Assembly (NCBI GenBank): GCA_947460595.1
Contig: CANHGS010000004.1
Coordinates: 1-64,000, forward strand
Length of the DNA: 64,000 bases
Direction of reading: 5' to 3'
Source of the DNA: Bacteroidota bacterium
GTDB taxonomy: Bacteria; Bacteroidota; Bacteroidia; Chitinophagales; Chitinophagaceae
Below, in pieces: positions 41,658 through 49,933 of this stretch (its first letter is position 1; each line of letters begins with the position of its first letter). The position numbers and the translations under genes are program-made. The notes beneath the pieces were generated by a model that was not told the origin of the DNA, did no database searches, and worked only from the letters and a program-made list of their open reading frames with translations.

Positions 41658-42218
41658 CTACAGTCTTGGCCTCCATGGCTTTTCTGGCACTTGCAATAAA
41701 TGACCAATATACCTGGATAGTTGGAATAAATAATCGCTCAAGCGATTTAAATATTTAATCACTAGCGGATCCACAAATAATTCGTGTTCCATCATATTTA
41801 CACAGCATCTTTCTGACCTTCTGCAAACACAACGGGCCACGTGTGCTGTAGAAATAGCTGGATGGCCTCCTGGAAGGATAAAAAATTTCATGGGAGGCAA
41901 CAGCTCATTCATGCTATCAATTTCTTTTTCCAAGAATAGTATATCTGCCTCCTTTAAATCAGGAATCTTCATCATCGGCTCTTTCTCTGGATCACATGCC
42001 AAAGAAGATCCAATGGTAAATAAGCGGTCCTGCACTTCAGTAAGGGTAGACTTGGAACGATCATCTGTTAGTTGGTCTCCCAATAATCCTATATAGGAAT
42101 TTAACTCATCAATAGTACCATAGGTATCAATCCTGATATGGCTTTTGGCCACTTTGGTTCCACCAATTAAACTAGTTTTACCCAAGTCACCTGTTTTTGT
42201 ATAAATCTTCATAGCCAT
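41658..42218 (-). CDS. Corrinoid adenosyltransferase, PduO type
   Basis: This encodes 186 residues. It has the N-terminal ATP-binding motif YTKTGDLGKTSLIGG, the helix TYGTIDELNSYIGLL and the C-terminal catalytic helix VCRRSERCCV. It attaches the adenosyl group of ATP to cob(I)alamin or cobinamide. No cobalamin riboswitch is visible in the 110-bp upstream gap. It is convergent with lolD (17 bp). Confidence 0.93.
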   Translation of the reverse strand: MAMKIYTKTGDLGKTSLIGGTKVAKSHIRIDTYGTIDELNSYIGLLGDQLTDDRSKSTLTEVQDRLFTIGSSLACDPEKEPMMKIPDLKEADILFLEKEIDSMNELLPPMKFFILPGGHPAISTAHVARCVCRRSERCCVNMMEHELFVDPLVIKYLNRLSDYLFQLSRYIGHLLQVPEKPWRPRL

Positions 42219-42278
42219 AAGTTCCTAATATTTATCTGTACCCTACCTAACAAAACTAATTTTCAAAGGTTCAGAAAT

Positions 42279-42304
42279 AAAAAAGGAGAGAATCACTTCT
42301 CTCC
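42279..42304 (-). terminator. Terminator of the gatC/ABC ATPase genes
   Basis: Minus strand: GGAGAGAA-GTGA-TTCTCTCC, then T6. It lies 22 bp after the stop of the ATPase gene. Confidence 0.92.
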
Positions 42305-42326
42305 ACAATTTCTCCGTTTTTTGGCT

Positions 42327-43043
42327 TTAATGGCTATGATGGGTAACCATATCATCGGTTTTAACCCTATCACTTTCAATTAATCCGTCTCTCAAACGAA
42401 CAATTCTATGTGCATAGCCCGCAATATCTTCTTCATGGGTTACTAAAACAACGGTATTACCTGCTTCTTGAATTTTTCCAAAGATGCGCATCACTTCTAC
42501 GGATGTTTTGGAATCTAGGTTTCCTGTTGGCTCATCCGCCAATAAAAGGGATGGATTATTCACCAGTGCCCTAGCAATAGCCACACGCTGAATCTGACCC
42601 CCAGACAATTCATTTGACTTATGATGGCTTCTTTCTTCCAGATCCACTTTCTTCAATGCTTCCATAGCCCTTTCAGTGCGTTCTTTCTTATTGATACCTG
42701 CATAGATCAACGGAAGTGCTACGTTTTCTACCGCGGTTAATCTAGGAAGCAAATTAAACTGTTGAAACACAAATCCAATTTCAACATTGCGCACACCCGC
42801 TAAATCATCATCCGCCATTTTGCTAACATCTTTACCATTTAGAATATACCTTCCGCCGGTTGGAGAATCCAAGCAACCAAGGATATTCATGAGGGTACTC
42901 TTACCGCTTCCGGAAGGACCCATCAGTGCCACATATTCATTTTTAAAAATGTCTAAAGAAATACCTTTCAATACTGGAATGGCCTGATTACCCATAAAAT
43001 AGCTTTTCTCAATTCCTTCCAGTTTGATAATTGCGTCGCTCAT
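42327..43043 (-). CDS. MacB-like ABC transporter ATP-binding protein
   Basis: This encodes 238 residues. It has Walker [12 protein letters not shown], a Q-loop [17 protein letters not shown], signature [16 protein letters not shown], Walker [13 protein letters not shown] and [12 protein letters not shown] short His-containing tail (MVTHHSH) is unusual. The family energises MacB/FtsX-type permeases acting on periplasmic or membrane substrates. No permease gene is adjacent, so the partner lies elsewhere. It is 22 bp downstream of gatC. Confidence 0.9.
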   Translation of the reverse strand: MSDAIIKLEGIEKSYFMGNQAIPVLKGISLDIFKNEYVALMGPSGSGKSTLMNILGCLDSPTGGRYILNGKDVSKMADDDLAGVRNVEIGFVFQQFNLLPRLTAVENVALPLIYAGINKKERTERAMEALKKVDLEERSHHKSNELSGGQIQRVAIARALVNNPSLLLADEPTGNLDSKTSVEVMRIFGKIQEAGNTVVLVTHEEDIAGYAHRIVRLRDGLIESDRVKTDDMVTHHSH

Positions 43044-43065
43044 ATTTTGCTTTTGAATGGGTTAT

Positions 43066-43356
43066 TTATTTTTTGATAACGGTAGGTACTTTAAAAAAAG
43101 CATTGTTGGCAAGGGGGGCATTTAACAGGGCATCTGTTCTTTCAATGCTGTCTTGAACCTGGTCTTGGCGTAAAACATTTACGGCATCGCCCATATGCAA
43201 TAAAGGCTCAACGCCATTGGTGTCAACGCTTTGAAGCTGCTCAATAAATCCTACCATGTTTTGCAGATCATTTCTAATCTCAGAAGTCCCCTCCTTATCA
43301 AAAGACAGCTTTGATAGATTGGCCAAATTGCCTACTAGTTCATTTGTAATTTCCAT
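43066..43356 (-). CDS. gatC: Asp/Glu-tRNA amidotransferase subunit C (GatC)
   Basis: This encodes 96 residues. It has the N-terminal helix LVGNLANLSKLSFDKE, then FIEQLQSVDTNGVEPLLHM and LRQDQVQDSIERTDALLNAP…FFKVPTVIKK, the conserved ending. It stabilises GatA in the GatCAB complex that amidates Glu-tRNA(Gln) or Asp-tRNA(Asn). gatA and gatB are not nearby. Confidence 0.93.
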   Translation of the reverse strand: MEITNELVGNLANLSKLSFDKEGTSEIRNDLQNMVGFIEQLQSVDTNGVEPLLHMGDAVNVLRQDQVQDSIERTDALLNAPLANNAFFKVPTVIKK

Positions 43357-43647
43357 TAGAACAAAAATAATTGAAACCCAGCCAATTCAATTCAGATATT
43401 GTTAAAAGGCAATTTTACCCAAATAATGGTTAAAAATAGGGATATGACAAGTTTAGATTGGCATGCTAAGCTTTGATTGGGAAAAATAACTGCCATTTTG
43501 TTTAATAAATTTCAGCTGCCACATAAAATATTTTTAACGATTATGTGGAATAATTGTGAATTATACATTTATTAAAAAAAATTAACAAAAAATAAAAGAT
43601 AGCTATATATATAATTGATAACTTGTAGCTACAAAATCCCCCCGATT
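43357..43647. other. AT-rich non-coding region with an inverted repeat
   Basis: There is no convincing gene here. It holds CCACATAA (43519-43526) and TTATGTGG (43541-43548), a 14-nt-spaced inverted repeat resembling DnaA-box halves, then TTGTGAATTA and a long A/T tract with TATATATATAA (about 43560-43620). It could be an operator or promoter region for the small peptide gene that follows. An origin-like role is only a weak possibility. Confidence 0.4.
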
Positions 43648-43728
43648 ATGTTAGTCTACGTACTTCTAGCCATTTACCTTGTTTGCCTCTATGTGGCTTA
43701 TAAAGGTGCAGCAACTTCAGAAAACTGA
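43648..43728 (+). CDS. 26-residue single-TM membrane peptide (small ORF)
   Basis: The frame ATG to TGA encodes 26 residues. MLVYVLLAIYLVCLYVAYKG forms one hydrophobic helix with Lys at its end, followed by a polar tail AATSEN. It stands alone in a 518-bp gap. About 40 bp after the stop is a strong terminator, which implies a short dedicated transcript. Size and topology resemble small regulatory subunits such as KdpF- or CydX-type peptides, but no partner gene is adjacent. Function is unknown. Confidence 0.5.
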   Translation: MLVYVLLAIYLVCLYVAYKGAATSEN

Positions 43729-43766
43729 AATCTGCAAATATTCAGTAGACTAAGAAATTGCTAAAG

Positions 43767-43798
43767 ACCTCAGTAAATCCCCATACTGAGGTTTTTTT
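43767..43798 (+). terminator. Terminator after the small membrane peptide gene
   Basis: ACCTCAGTA/TACTGAGGT, a 9-bp perfect stem with an 8-nt loop, is followed by T6. Confidence 0.92.
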
Positions 43799-43846
43799 GT
43801 GTCAAATATTTTCCATTATCTTCGAGTAATTAGTTGCATAACTAAC

Positions 43847-43854
43847 TAATTTTG
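43847..43854 (+). promoter_or_regulatory. -7 promoter element of the FadN-like gene
   Basis: TAATTTTG matches TAnnTTTG exactly, 20 bp before the ATG and after the preceding terminator. It overlaps a short repeat TAACTAACTAA. No TTG at 17-23 bp was found. Confidence 0.45.
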
Positions 43855-43874
43855 AGGATCCTTAAATTGCTAAT

Positions 43875-46250
43875 ATGAAACGTTCAATCAAAAAAGTTGC
43901 CGTATTGGGCAGCGGGGTAATGGGATCCCGTATTGCTTGTCATTTTGCAGGCATTGGTATTCAGGTCTTGTTATTAGACATGATACCAAAAGGGGCTGAG
44001 GATAGCACCAAAGTAGTAGAAAGGAACAAACTGGTCAATGATGCATTAACTGCTGCCATCAAAAGTAACCCCTCTCCAGTTTATAATAAGGAGGTGATTA
44101 AGAAAATTAAGACGGGCAACTTCACAGACAATATGAAAGATATTGCTGCCATGGATTGGATTATTGAGGTAGTAGTAGAAAGACTAGACATTAAACAATT
44201 GATATACGCCCAGGTAGAACAGTTTAGAAAACCGGGTACTTTGGTTAGTTCAAATACATCGGGTATTCCCATCCACTTAATGGCAGAAGGAAGATCTGAA
44301 GATTTTAAAAAGCATTTCTGCGGTACGCACTTTTTTAATCCACCCAGGTATTTGCGTCTTTTAGAAATTATTCCTACGCCACATACGGATCCAGAAATAG
44401 TAGACTTTTTAATGGAATATGGTGATTTGTTTTTAGGCAAGACCACCGTACTATGTAAGGATACTCCGGCATTTATTGCCAACCGAGTTGGGGTGTTTAG
44501 CATCATGAGCATATTTCATATCATGAACAAATTGGGGCTAAGCATTGATGAGGTAGATGCACTAACCGGACCCATTATTGGTAGACCCAAATCAGCCACA
44601 TTTAGAACAGCAGATGTAGTGGGTATTGATACTTTGGTAAAAGTAGCCAAGGGTGTGGCCGATAACTGCCCTAATGATGAAGCAAGAGCTATTTTCCAAA
44701 TCCCAGAATGGTTAGACAAAGTGGTTGCCAATAATTGGCTGGGTGATAAAACCGGACAGGGCTTTTTCAAAAAAACCAAGTCTGAAGCAGGAAAAGAAAT
44801 TTTGACGCTGAACTTGAGCACCATGGAATATGGGCCTAGGAACAAACCCAAATTTGCTAGTGTTGAAGCGGCAAAACCTATTGAAGACTTAAAGCAACGC
44901 ATTAAAATGCTGAGCGCGGCACCTGATAAAGCTGGTGAATTTTACCGCGCATTTCATTTTTCTTTATTCTCCTATATCTCTCACCGCATTCCTGAAATTA
45001 GTGATGAGACCTATAGACTAGACGATGCCATGAAAGCGGGTTTTGGATGGGAAATTGGGGCATTTGAATCCTGGGACACAGTTGGTGTAGCCAAAACGGT
45101 TGCTGCCATGAAAGCGGCTGGATATGCGGTTGCCACTTGGGTAGAAGAAATGCTAGCCACTGGTGCAGAAAGTTTCTTTAAAGTAACAAATGGCAAGCGT
45201 CTTTATTATGACCTAGCTAGTAAATCTTATTTGGAATTACCAGGCGGTGAAGCATTCTTGATCTTGCATAATCATTCTGACAAGTTGGTTTGGAAAAACT
45301 CCGCTTGTAAAATGTATGATATTGGAGATGGCGTGGCCGGTTTTGAATGGAGCACCAAGATGAATAGTATTGGTGGTGAAGTATTAGAAGGTTTGAACAA
45401 AGCCATCGGCATAGCCGAAGAAAAATTTAAGGGATTGGTCATTGCCAATGAAAGTGCCAATTTTAGCGCTGGCGCCAATGTGGGTATGATCTTTATGTTA
45501 GCCATTGAGCAGGAATATGATGAACTTGATATGGCTATTAGAATGTTCCAGAATAGCATGATGCGTTTGCGCTATTCAAGCATTCCAGTAGTTACTGCCC
45601 CCCATGGATTAACCCTTGGTGGTGGATGTGAGATGAACTTACACGCAGACAAGGTTTGTGCCGCTGCAGAAACCTATATTGGATTGGTAGAATTGGGCGT
45701 TGGTCTAATACCAGGAGGCGGAGGCACCAAGGAATTTGCTATGCGCGCGGGCGATGAATTACACGAGGATGAACCTGAAACGATTACTCTAAAAAGCAGG
45801 TTCTTCTCCATTGCCACAGCTAAAGTGGCCACTTCTGCCAAAGAGGCATTTGATATGGGTATTTTAAGAAAAGGACAGGATGAACTAGTTATGAATATTG
45901 GCCGAAGGATTGCCGAAGCTAAAAAATCAGTGATTGAAATTTATGACCAAGGCTATACCATGCCCACACAGAGAACAGACGTGAAGGTAATGGGACGTGC
46001 TGGTCTAGGTGCCATGCTTGCTGGCATCAATGGTATGTGGCGCGGCGGTTATGCCACGGACCATGACGCATTGGTAGCTCGAAAATTGGCCTATGTTTTA
46101 TGTGGTGGAGACCTGAGTGAGCAAAGCTTGGTCTCAGAGCAATACTTGCTAGACCTTGAAAGAGAAGCATTCTTAAGCTTGTGCGGAGAAAAAAAATCTT
46201 TAGAAAGAATTCAGGCAGTGCTAAAAACAGGAAGGCCAATTAGGAATTAG
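43875..46250 (+). CDS. 3-hydroxyacyl-CoA dehydrogenase/enoyl-CoA hydratase fusion (FadN-like)
   Basis: This encodes 791 residues. The NAD-binding domain comes first (VAVLGSGVMGSRIACHF), with SSNTSGIPI, GTHFFNPPRYLRLLEI and CKDTPAFIANRVG (HAD signatures). The crotonase domain is C-terminal (SANFSAGANVG, TLGGGCEMNLHADK, VELGVGLIPGGGGTKE). This order is that of FadN, opposite to FadB. It does two steps of fatty-acid beta-oxidation. A thiolase (FadA type) would be expected next but is not here; only a repeat and a terminator follow. Confidence 0.93.
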   Translation: MKRSIKKVAVLGSGVMGSRIACHFAGIGIQVLLLDMIPKGAEDSTKVVERNKLVNDALTAAIKSNPSPVYNKEVIKKIKTGNFTDNMKDIAAMDWIIEVVVERLDIKQLIYAQVEQFRKPGTLVSSNTSGIPIHLMAEGRSEDFKKHFCGTHFFNPPRYLRLLEIIPTPHTDPEIVDFLMEYGDLFLGKTTVLCKDTPAFIANRVGVFSIMSIFHIMNKLGLSIDEVDALTGPIIGRPKSATFRTADVVGIDTLVKVAKGVADNCPNDEARAIFQIPEWLDKVVANNWLGDKTGQGFFKKTKSEAGKEILTLNLSTMEYGPRNKPKFASVEAAKPIEDLKQRIKMLSAAPDKAGEFYRAFHFSLFSYISHRIPEISDETYRLDDAMKAGFGWEIGAFESWDTVGVAKTVAAMKAAGYAVATWVEEMLATGAESFFKVTNGKRLYYDLASKSYLELPGGEAFLILHNHSDKLVWKNSACKMYDIGDGVAGFEWSTKMNSIGGEVLEGLNKAIGIAEEKFKGLVIANESANFSAGANVGMIFMLAIEQEYDELDMAIRMFQNSMMRLRYSSIPVVTAPHGLTLGGGCEMNLHADKVCAAAETYIGLVELGVGLIPGGGGTKEFAMRAGDELHEDEPETITLKSRFFSIATAKVATSAKEAFDMGILRKGQDELVMNIGRRIAEAKKSVIEIYDQGYTMPTQRTDVKVMGRAGLGAMLAGINGMWRGGYATDHDALVARKLAYVLCGGDLSEQSLVSEQYLLDLEREAFLSLCGEKKSLERIQAVLKTGRPIRN

Positions 46251-46300
46251 GGAAGAGAGGAGGAAGAAAGTGGAGAGGGAAGAGGGAAGAAATAGAAGAG
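46251..46300. repeat. Degenerate purine heptad tract after a stop codon
   Basis: Units such as GGAAGAG, GGAGAGG, GAAGAGG and GAAGAAA begin immediately at the base after the TAG stop. Period and purine bias agree with the tracts at 13534 and 22761, but copies here are more divergent and no inverted counterpart is present. Confidence 0.65.
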
Positions 46301-46330
46301 AAAATTGGACAGACTTTTTGAATTGGAATA

Positions 46331-46362
46331 AAAAGGGTAGAATTTTAAAGTTCTACCCTTTT
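46331..46362. terminator. Bidirectional terminator
   Basis: Perfect arms AAAAGGGTAGAA/TTCTACCCTTTT with an 8-nt loop carry their own A and T flanks. It serves both the FadN-like gene and the convergent membrane-protein gene (stop at 46397). Confidence 0.88.
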
Positions 46363-46396
46363 CGTTTATGATCTACGCTACTTTTTGAATTTTGAT

Positions 46397-47962
46397 TTAT
46401 TCTATTTGGTAGATGGCCCAATTGGGTGTTTGATACATGAGTAGGGTGCGCAGATTTTTAGTAACTATCATTTGCTGTAAGTTGTAGGCATTCAATACCG
46501 TTTGGTTGTGCATCACATTGTCTTTTTTAGCCACCAGCATGTATTTTGCAGCTATGGTAGGATTTTCAACAATGGTTACAAAGGACTTTTGGTGTGGCAA
46601 AATCAACCCATTCAAGTCTCCTTTATGCACCACTATACCATAGGCTGATGCGTCATCAACCAGTATTTTATTTTTATCAGAAACGATACTTGTGATATAG
46701 TTAGCAACTTGTTCAGATTCACTCAAAACCCTTGGTCCTTTCCAATTGTCTAGGATGCCATTCATTTCCGTTTCAAACTGATATTCTTCCTCATTGTCTG
46801 AGTGCATAAAGAAATAGAACCCCATACCAATGGTTAGAATTGTTGCAACTCCAAAAATCCAAGAAGCGGTTCTGATACTGTATTTAGAGGTTCCATAATA
46901 ACAAATAGTCACTAGTCCAATGGGAATAAAGAGTAGGTAATAGCTCAATGTAAGTGTAAACTTATAATCCAATAACATTAAGGAATAATAGAACAACATA
47001 GCTAAGATGGTAAACAGCTCATACAATTTACCTCTAAATAACACCAATGCAGCTACAAAAATGGGGGTCAAAAACAAAATAAAACCTTGAATTACAATCT
47101 GTGATTGGTAAATAAAATTATTTCTTGTTGCAGAAGAAATAAGATTACGCACTATTCTATTTCCGGTAATTCTCCAGTTTGCGTATTGACTATCTAAGAA
47201 ATAAGTGGAAGAACCGGCAAACTGGGTATTCAAACCACGGAATATGACCACCGCCATTAGTGGCAACAGAAATAATACCAAGTAGATAGAAGCCGTTCTA
47301 TTGGCCAGTTTTCTTCTTTGGGATCGATTGTTTAAGGCCTCAAAATATTGGAAAAGTGGCGAATCGTCTTGATGGATTTTAATGCCCTCTAAAGAGATTA
47401 AAAAGATAAAAGGAAAGAAGGCCAATACCAACCAGATAAATTCATAGTTGGTAAAAATAAAACAGGTAATAAAAATACTGGCCAGTGATAAGTGATAGGT
47501 TACCGGTTGTTTGTAATACCTGAATAAAGACCTAAAAATCAGGTAGGCAACTAATGTAACAATGGCATTTCTTCTTCCGGTTACCGCTGCAAATACAAAC
47601 ATGGGATGCAGGGTAAACAATAAGAAAATGAGTGGCGTATATAATTTCCAAGAAAAGGCAGATTTTTTAAACTCCTCTAGCAATTGATAAAATAGGGCCG
47701 CCATCATGACAATACTAGCCGCAACTGGCGCGTATAAGTACCCTAGTGGTACAAACACCAATCCAGCTATAAATACCAAGGAAGGAAAGGTAAAACCTAG
47801 GGTCAAGATGGTATTAGCATCTGTATTAAAAAGCAACATCAGCTTTTCAGAATAGAAAAGTCCTGAAGAATGCTCAAAGCCATGCCTTCTCAACAACCAG
47901 GAGATAATTACGTAGAAGAAGATCAGGAAAATGGTTAATATTTTGTTCAGGTTCTTTGGCAT
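46397..47962 (-). CDS. Polytopic membrane protein of unknown family, polysaccharide cluster
   Basis: This encodes 521 residues from the ATG at 47962; a GTG two codons earlier overlaps the upstream stop. About ten TM helices span residues 8 to about 390 (ILTIFLIFFYVIISWLL, LGFTFPSLVFIAGLVFVPLGY and others), followed by a soluble C-terminal domain of about 130 residues ending TPNWAIYQIE. The topology recalls GT39/GT83-type glycosyltransferases, but I see no certain catalytic motif. It is the last gene after the MshEN-GT2 synthase, 5 bp away, so a role in modifying, polymerising or exporting the same glycan is inferred. Confidence 0.7.
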   Translation of the reverse strand: MPKNLNKILTIFLIFFYVIISWLLRRHGFEHSSGLFYSEKLMLLFNTDANTILTLGFTFPSLVFIAGLVFVPLGYLYAPVAASIVMMAALFYQLLEEFKKSAFSWKLYTPLIFLLFTLHPMFVFAAVTGRRNAIVTLVAYLIFRSLFRYYKQPVTYHLSLASIFITCFIFTNYEFIWLVLAFFPFIFLISLEGIKIHQDDSPLFQYFEALNNRSQRRKLANRTASIYLVLFLLPLMAVVIFRGLNTQFAGSSTYFLDSQYANWRITGNRIVRNLISSATRNNFIYQSQIVIQGFILFLTPIFVAALVLFRGKLYELFTILAMLFYYSLMLLDYKFTLTLSYYLLFIPIGLVTICYYGTSKYSIRTASWIFGVATILTIGMGFYFFMHSDNEEEYQFETEMNGILDNWKGPRVLSESEQVANYITSIVSDKNKILVDDASAYGIVVHKGDLNGLILPHQKSFVTIVENPTIAAKYMLVAKKDNVMHNQTVLNAYNLQQMIVTKNLRTLLMYQTPNWAIYQIE

Positions 47963-47967
47963 ATTCA

Positions 47968-49839
47968 CTAGTGGGCTGCTTCAGGTTCAACAACGTGTGC
48001 TTGATTGGCACTACTGCTTACTTTGGTCAGACCATGGTTGGTTTTTTCCCAATAAAACGGTTTATAAATTAACTGCCACAATCCTCTATAGGCTGCAATA
48101 CTGTGCATGATCCAATACAAGGGATTTAGGGCTGCAAACAAAATCAGTTCATAATACCTTCTTTTGAATACACTCATCATGTTTACGTAAATCATCAAAG
48201 TATTCCCAGCCACCAAGTTAAAGGTGGCAATATATAGCACCCAGTCTGGGAACAATGCTGTTACAAATGTTAACTTAACAATACTGTACACCAATAGAAA
48301 ACCTAATAATACTGGATACAATAAGAAGGTAATAGAAGTACCCGCAATAAAGAAGTTGAACCCAAGAAATCCTCTCCATCCAATCCTTCTAATCAAACGC
48401 GCAGGGTTACGCATGTGTACTAGGGTAGTTTGCATATAACCCTTAATCCATCTTGAACGTTGACGGATCCAGTTAAATGGCTCGTTATTGGCTTCTTCCA
48501 ATGTGGTACTATTTACCACCCCTACTTTAAATCCTTTTTCAAATACACGTACCCCCAAATCCGCGTCCTCTGTTACGTTGAACGGATCCCATCCGCCCAA
48601 CTCCATTAATTTGTCAAACTTAAAGTGATTACTAGTACCTCCTAAGGGAATAGGAATATCCAATGACATTAAACCGGGCAGCATATAATCAAACCAATAC
48701 GTATACTCTAGTGTAAACATGCGGGTAAGTATATTCTCATTTTTATTAAAGTAGTTCAATGCCCCTTGTAATACCACAAACTCATCGGGCAACTTACGGA
48801 AGAGCACCACGCATTTTTTTAACTGATCGGAATCCGGTATGTCTTCTGCATCATAGATGGCTAAGTATTCCCCCTTACAAAAAAATAGCCCGTAGTTACA
48901 AGCTTTGGGCTTTGTTTTAGGCATGTGAAAGGGAACCACAATGGTTTCAAAGTTGGCAGGAAAGTCCAAATCCCTAACCGCGTTCAGTGTCTTGTCATCA
49001 TCTTCTTCAATCAAGAGTTTAATGTCTAGCTTACCGCGCGGATAGTCTAAACTTCTCAGGTTCCAAATTAGTTTCCTAATCAGTTTATCCTCTTTATACA
49101 CTGGTAGCAAAATGGTATAAACCGGTAAGGTATTTTCAGGAAGGGCTTGTACTTCTTCTTTGTTCACCATTTCATTCATCTCTGCCATGGAGCCTTTTAA
49201 AGAGAGATATAGTTTGAACAAGATAATAAAGAAAAAAGCCAAGCTAAATAGTACATTGGCGTACATGGCTGTCTTCACAAAATTGATAAACAGAAAGGAA
49301 ACAAATAGGGCAACAGCTCCAAAAATGACAATCAACTGGGGATCAGTAAACGTTACTAGACCGGACTGTTCAGGATCTTTGCGCATTAGTGAGAACACCG
49401 CTTCTTTTACATAGTATTCGCCTCGCTTAATATGCACCAACCAAGTAATATCTAGATCAGATGCTGCCACAAACTGAATAGGCATCTGAAAGCGACCCGT
49501 TAATAGTGTTTTTAATTTCTCATCCTGAGGGTCAGCTGCGGCTACCAACAAATGACCGTCTTCTAATTTACGCAAAGGAACATAGAGCAAGGCATTCAAT
49601 TCTAATAAGTCACACTGCTCAATATAGGACTCTTGCATTTCCTCCTCCCTAACAGCCACCAATTCAAAACCCTCTTCCTCTAAAAAAGAAACATATTTTT
49701 TCCGGGTCAGAAATCCAAAGTTCAGTGCGGTTTTAATATAACAATAGCCGAATTCAGTTGAAATGACTTCAATCTCCCTAAGCTTGTTCTTTTCAAACAA
49801 ACCAACGGAAACCATGTTTTCTAATACTGATACTGGCAT
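47968..49839 (-). CDS. MshEN-domain family-2 glycosyltransferase (synthase)
   Basis: This encodes 623 residues. Residues about 1-140 form a GspE-N/MshEN-like domain (ALNFGFLTRKKYVSFLEEEGF; YVPLRKLEDGHLLVAAADPQD). Two TM helices (about 167-215) follow, then a GT-A catalytic domain with VYTILLPVYKED, EDDD (279-282), DAED (330-333), TED (423-425) and QRSRW (460-464). About four more TM helices precede the ending YWEKTNHG. MshEN domains are known c-di-GMP sensors in GspE and NfrB proteins. I infer a c-di-GMP-gated processive polysaccharide synthase lacking PilZ. Confidence 0.88.
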   Translation of the reverse strand: MPVSVLENMVSVGLFEKNKLREIEVISTEFGYCYIKTALNFGFLTRKKYVSFLEEEGFELVAVREEEMQESYIEQCDLLELNALLYVPLRKLEDGHLLVAAADPQDEKLKTLLTGRFQMPIQFVAASDLDITWLVHIKRGEYYVKEAVFSLMRKDPEQSGLVTFTDPQLIVIFGAVALFVSFLFINFVKTAMYANVLFSLAFFFIILFKLYLSLKGSMAEMNEMVNKEEVQALPENTLPVYTILLPVYKEDKLIRKLIWNLRSLDYPRGKLDIKLLIEEDDDKTLNAVRDLDFPANFETIVVPFHMPKTKPKACNYGLFFCKGEYLAIYDAEDIPDSDQLKKCVVLFRKLPDEFVVLQGALNYFNKNENILTRMFTLEYTYWFDYMLPGLMSLDIPIPLGGTSNHFKFDKLMELGGWDPFNVTEDADLGVRVFEKGFKVGVVNSTTLEEANNEPFNWIRQRSRWIKGYMQTTLVHMRNPARLIRRIGWRGFLGFNFFIAGTSITFLLYPVLLGFLLVYSIVKLTFVTALFPDWVLYIATFNLVAGNTLMIYVNMMSVFKRRYYELILFAALNPLYWIMHSIAAYRGLWQLIYKPFYWEKTNHGLTKVSSSANQAHVVEPEAAH

Positions 49840-49933
49840 ATTGGGTATTAACCGCTTTAGACCCCTGCATACAACAGGGATTTAATCTAAAAATCCTATT
49901 GCCGGCAGTTGCGGCAGGCAATGGGAGTAAATT

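Noticed and set aside
42219..42326. Cobalamin riboswitch upstream of the adenosyltransferase
   Set aside because: The gap is only about 110 bp, is mostly a terminator of the upstream gene, and shows no B12-box-like element.
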